Assembly (NCBI GenBank): GCA_026545765.1
Contig: CM048841.1
Coordinates: 73,158,217 to 73,222,216 of the forward strand
Origin: Plantago major
Lineage: Eukaryota > Streptophyta > Magnoliopsida > Lamiales > Plantaginaceae
Direction of reading: 5' to 3'
Length of the DNA: 64,000 nt
Shown here piece by piece: positions 60,919-64,000 of the stretch. The notes beneath the pieces were generated by a model. The model was not told the origin of the DNA. It did no database searches and saw only the letters and a list, made by a program, of their open reading frames with translations. Every line of letters starts with the position of its first letter. The stretch's first letter is position 1. Made by a program: the position numbers and the translations under genes.

Positions 60919-62034
60919 TCTGGTTCAATTTGTCATGTATATATAGATCTTAAGAAGCATAATCCAGTTATCAAACTCCCATATATTAGCTTTAGCAGGG
61001 TGGTGTTTTTACACAAATGTAGTCTCATGATCAAGTATGCAGTAAAGTTTATATATATATATACAGAACTTCTATTTCTATATATGTTTAGAGATCTTGC
61101 ACTGAGTAATCTAGGTTCAAACTTCAAACTGAGTAAATGTGCACTAGAAACATGCCTATGGGCTATGACTATGAACACTTCACAAAATAATAGGCGTTCA
61201 CCTGACATAGTTATTTCAGTACGAGTGAAAGAAAATATGGACTAGAATTTAAACATTCATCGAGGTTGTAATACATGAGTGGCACTGATGCTTCAGGAAA
61301 CGATCAAGTCGACAAATTGAAATCCTCTAAATGAGGACCTTGGCTTATTTATGTAATTAGAATTTGATGTTGGGAAAAACAAGAAATCATCAGGAAGCAA
61401 CAAAATATGACAATGTGATAAGATTCTTCAAACTTGTCTGTATTAATGCTGTTAAAACCTCTAAACCTGTATAAGAAAATAAAAAGAACAGCTGCTATGC
61501 AAAGGTGTTACAAAGCTATCTAGCAGAATTCGAAACATAGTTGCTGTTACTGTCACTACTAAAAAGATCTGAAGTTCCAAACTGGGTGTGATCCACAAAA
61601 GAGTTGCAGATTATCATAGAGTTCTTGAAGACTTGAACACTAGAACTCTGTTACTTGTTTATCATGCATTAAACAAGATACAAGAAGAAATGACAAAGTT
61701 TGAGATGCATACGAAGAAAGTGACTTCTGGCAGAGATGAGGAAGATAATGACATCAACACAGAAAACTAGTTATGTGATTCTCAAGTTGTAAGAACATAG
61801 CTGTCAATGTATTATGATAATTATCGAAGACAAACAAGGTAGAACTAGAAGAACAAGTCAAGCTTCACATATACTTAATTAGGAACGGAAGCCAAATAAT
61901 GACAATACGTATATATCAGCGTGACTCACAAGTTCTTCTAATGGACAACTGACATATCTTGTTGGATGTGCATGTCTTATGTATCGAACAAACTTGACGG
62001 GAAGTTTTAGTTAATAATACCTTCTATAAAATCT
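60919..62034. other. Spacer between the two YSL genes
   Basis: It holds the 3' region of the first gene and the promoter of the second. A 60-codon open stretch at 61588-61770 is Lys/Glu-rich with no family I recognise and is probably chance or a gene scrap. Confidence 0.5.
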
Positions 62035-62040
62035 CCGTAA
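62035..62040 (+). promoter_or_regulatory. Putative TATA box of the second YSL gene
   Basis: TATAAA stands 65 bp before the ATG at 62105, matching the spacing seen for the first YSL gene. Confidence 0.5.
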
Positions 62041-62104
62041 ACTAGATATAGAAATCCATTCTAAAAGATTCATCAGATAATATTCCCAAGAGTCAGCATC
62101 TCTA

Positions 62105-64000
62105 ATGGGAACAGAAATGGAGAATCCGAATAGAGATCAGGTTGAGAGTAGTACAGTTGAGCTTGTGGAAGAAAGAGAAAGGGGTGAAACAAATAAGAAA
62201 GACGATGATGAAGAGTTTTTGTCAGTGGAGCAAGTTTATGAAAGGATGGAGAACTTGCCTTTATGGAGGAATCAACTTACAATAAGGGCTTTTGCAGTGA
62301 GCTTTCTACTGTCAGTGATGTTTGCTTTCATAGTGATGAAGCTCAACCTGACTACCGGCATCATACCATCAATAAATGTTGCAGCTGGCTTGTTGGGGTT
62401 CTTCTTCACCAAGTCTTGGACCACAATACTTGAGAGATCAGGCATGTTGAAGCAGCCATTCACTCGTCAAGAAAACACAGTTATCCAAACCTGTGTCGTT
62501 GCTTCCTCTGGCATTGCCTTTAGCGGTACACCCTTTAACCATCTAAGTGATGGCATCTATCCATGCTTAACTTATATCTGACAGAACTCAATCTATAATA
62601 ATATGTTGCTTGTACAGGAGGCTTTGGGAGTTACCTATTTGCTATGAGCCAACGCATAGTCCAGGGTCAAGACAAAAACAGCATGGAATTCAAGAACCCA
62701 TCATTAGGATGGATAATGGGGTTCCTTTTTGTTGTTAGCTTTCTAGGTCTATTTTCTTTAGTGCCACTGCGGAAGGTATTATATCGAATCAAACATCCTT
62801 GCAAGGAAGAGAATATATCTAGTTAGCTTTTCATCAATATCTGACTTTACTCATATTTGAATGTAATTTATCATGTGCCTACCGACTGTTTCCAGATCAT
62901 GATCGTAGACTTCAGGTTGACGTACCCCAGTGGCACCGCGACTGCACATCTTATCAACAGTTTCCACACACCCAAAGGAGCCAAAATGGCCAAGTAATTA
63001 GTTTTTACATCATATTATGTTCCTAGATTTTCACTTGAGGCAACTTATTTATAAAACTAACAGCTTCTTATTTTGGGCTACAGGAAACAGGTCACTATAC
63101 TAGGAAAGTATTTCTCCTTCAGCTTCTTGTGGGGTTTCTTTCAATGGTTCTTCACTGGTGGGGAGAATTGCGGATTTCAGAAGTTCCCAACATTCGGTCT
63201 AAAAGCATTAGCCAACGGGTAACATCTCCTTTCCTAACCATGGAAAATAAAGTACTTATAGGTCTAATCAATAAAATCTGGAAACTAGAGGCAAGTATGT
63301 TCAATAGAGTAGATTAAGGGAGAGTGTTCTAGTAGAGAATTAATATCACTGAAAATAAATCGAAAAGTACAGAATTAAAGTTGGAATTGTTTGTCAGGAA
63401 ATAGTATGTTAGATCTCCAGAACAATGGCTAAACTAACAGTAAGAATAAAAAGAAAAGAATATAAATTAGCAAGTAGCAAGCTCTACTTGATAATTTTGA
63501 TATCCAAATGAATGTCTCCATACATTTTTTAAACACACATTTATTGTGATATTGCAGCTTCTACTTCGATTTCTCAGCTACTTATGTAGGAGTTGGTATG
63601 ATATGCCCCTATATCGTCAATGTGTCCATGCTGCTAGGAGGAATTATCTCTTGGGGCATTATGTGGCCACTTATACAAAATAGAAAAGGCCATTGGTATG
63701 ATGCTTCCCTATCACCGGGTGACATGCAGGGACTTAAAGGCTACAAGGTGATTATGTGACTCAGTATTCCCAACTTCTGTACATCTGTATTTTGCTTGCT
63801 TGGATTTAGAGTTTATCTCATCTCTCATTCATTTTTTCACTCAAACAGGTATTTACCGGCATAGCATTGATACTTGGAGATGGCTTATATAACTTCACCA
63901 AGGTGCTAACCCAGACTATATCAGGCTTGCACAGCAAATTTCAGGAGAGAAAACTCCCATTATCCAACTCAGATTGTCCCTCCCCAGACAAAAGTTCTCT
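62105..64000 (+). CDS. YSL: Second YSL transporter gene, 3' end outside the window
   Basis: Exons 62105-62525, 62618-62775, 62896-62993, 63084-63218, 63558-63747, then from 63849 past the window edge. Exons 2-5 correspond to those of the upstream YSL with near-equal lengths and identical phases. An in-frame ATG at 62117 (second Met) is an alternative start. The visible protein covers the acidic N-terminus, first transmembrane segments ([24 protein letters not shown]), [14 protein letters not shown] and [14 protein letters not shown], and breaks off in the loop before the long C-terminal membrane part. No lesion is seen in the part present. It is a tandem duplicate with clear amino-acid divergence in the loops, so the duplication is not very recent. 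Confidence 0.94.

Noticed and set aside
61588-61770. 60-codon Lys/Glu-rich ORF between the YSL genes
   Set aside because: Starts at a GTG rather than an ATG, no family match by eye, no exon context.

Overview
This is nuclear DNA from a flowering plant, most likely a eudicot. The genes have plant-type GT/AG introns, and the host families are plant ones: yellow-stripe-like transporters, a berberine-bridge-like oxidase, an XS/XH RNA-directed-DNA-methylation factor and a REVEILLE-type MYB fragment. Most of the window is stacked transposable elements.

Layout. (1) 1-3756: truncated, decayed Ty1/copia gag-pol, followed by antisense LTR-like sequence and a small host gene fragment (perhaps DUF760). 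(2) 4714-20944: a solo-LTR-like element with 5-bp target duplication ACACA. It is split by a complete 15.05-kb copia element of Sirevirus type (5363-20410, target duplication AAGAT). Between pol and the 3' LTR that element carries a roughly 5-kb accessory gene that looks intron-containing. (3) 21068-22489: Mutator-type element with a perfect 9-bp target duplication. (4) 22592-23773: broken berberine-bridge-like gene. (5) 24892-31523, minus strand: prolyl oligopeptidase with 12 exons whose phases all agree (about 732 aa). A processed retrocopy of an FDM/IDN2 gene lies in intron 5. (6) 32328-33337 and 56650-57593: two inverted copies of a foldback element. (7) 34735-37674, minus strand: intact BUD23/RID2-type 18S rRNA methyltransferase with 9 exons. 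(8) 38374-56516: an 18.1-kb Helitron lying inside a Stowaway MITE. It carries three F-box-like genes, an RPA1-like gene, a MYB fragment and a mutated Rep-helicase gene. (9) 58044-60918 and 62105-64000+: two tandem YSL transporter genes, the first complete (698 aa), the second cut by the window edge.

The four host genes that look functional are prolyl oligopeptidase, BUD23, YSL-a and YSL-b. The first two are on the minus strand and the YSL pair is on the plus strand. The best candidates for new biology are the accessory gene of the Sirevirus-like element and the cargo of the Helitron. Exon boundaries were worked out by hand from splice signals and phase continuity. Family names come from motif recognition, not from database searches.
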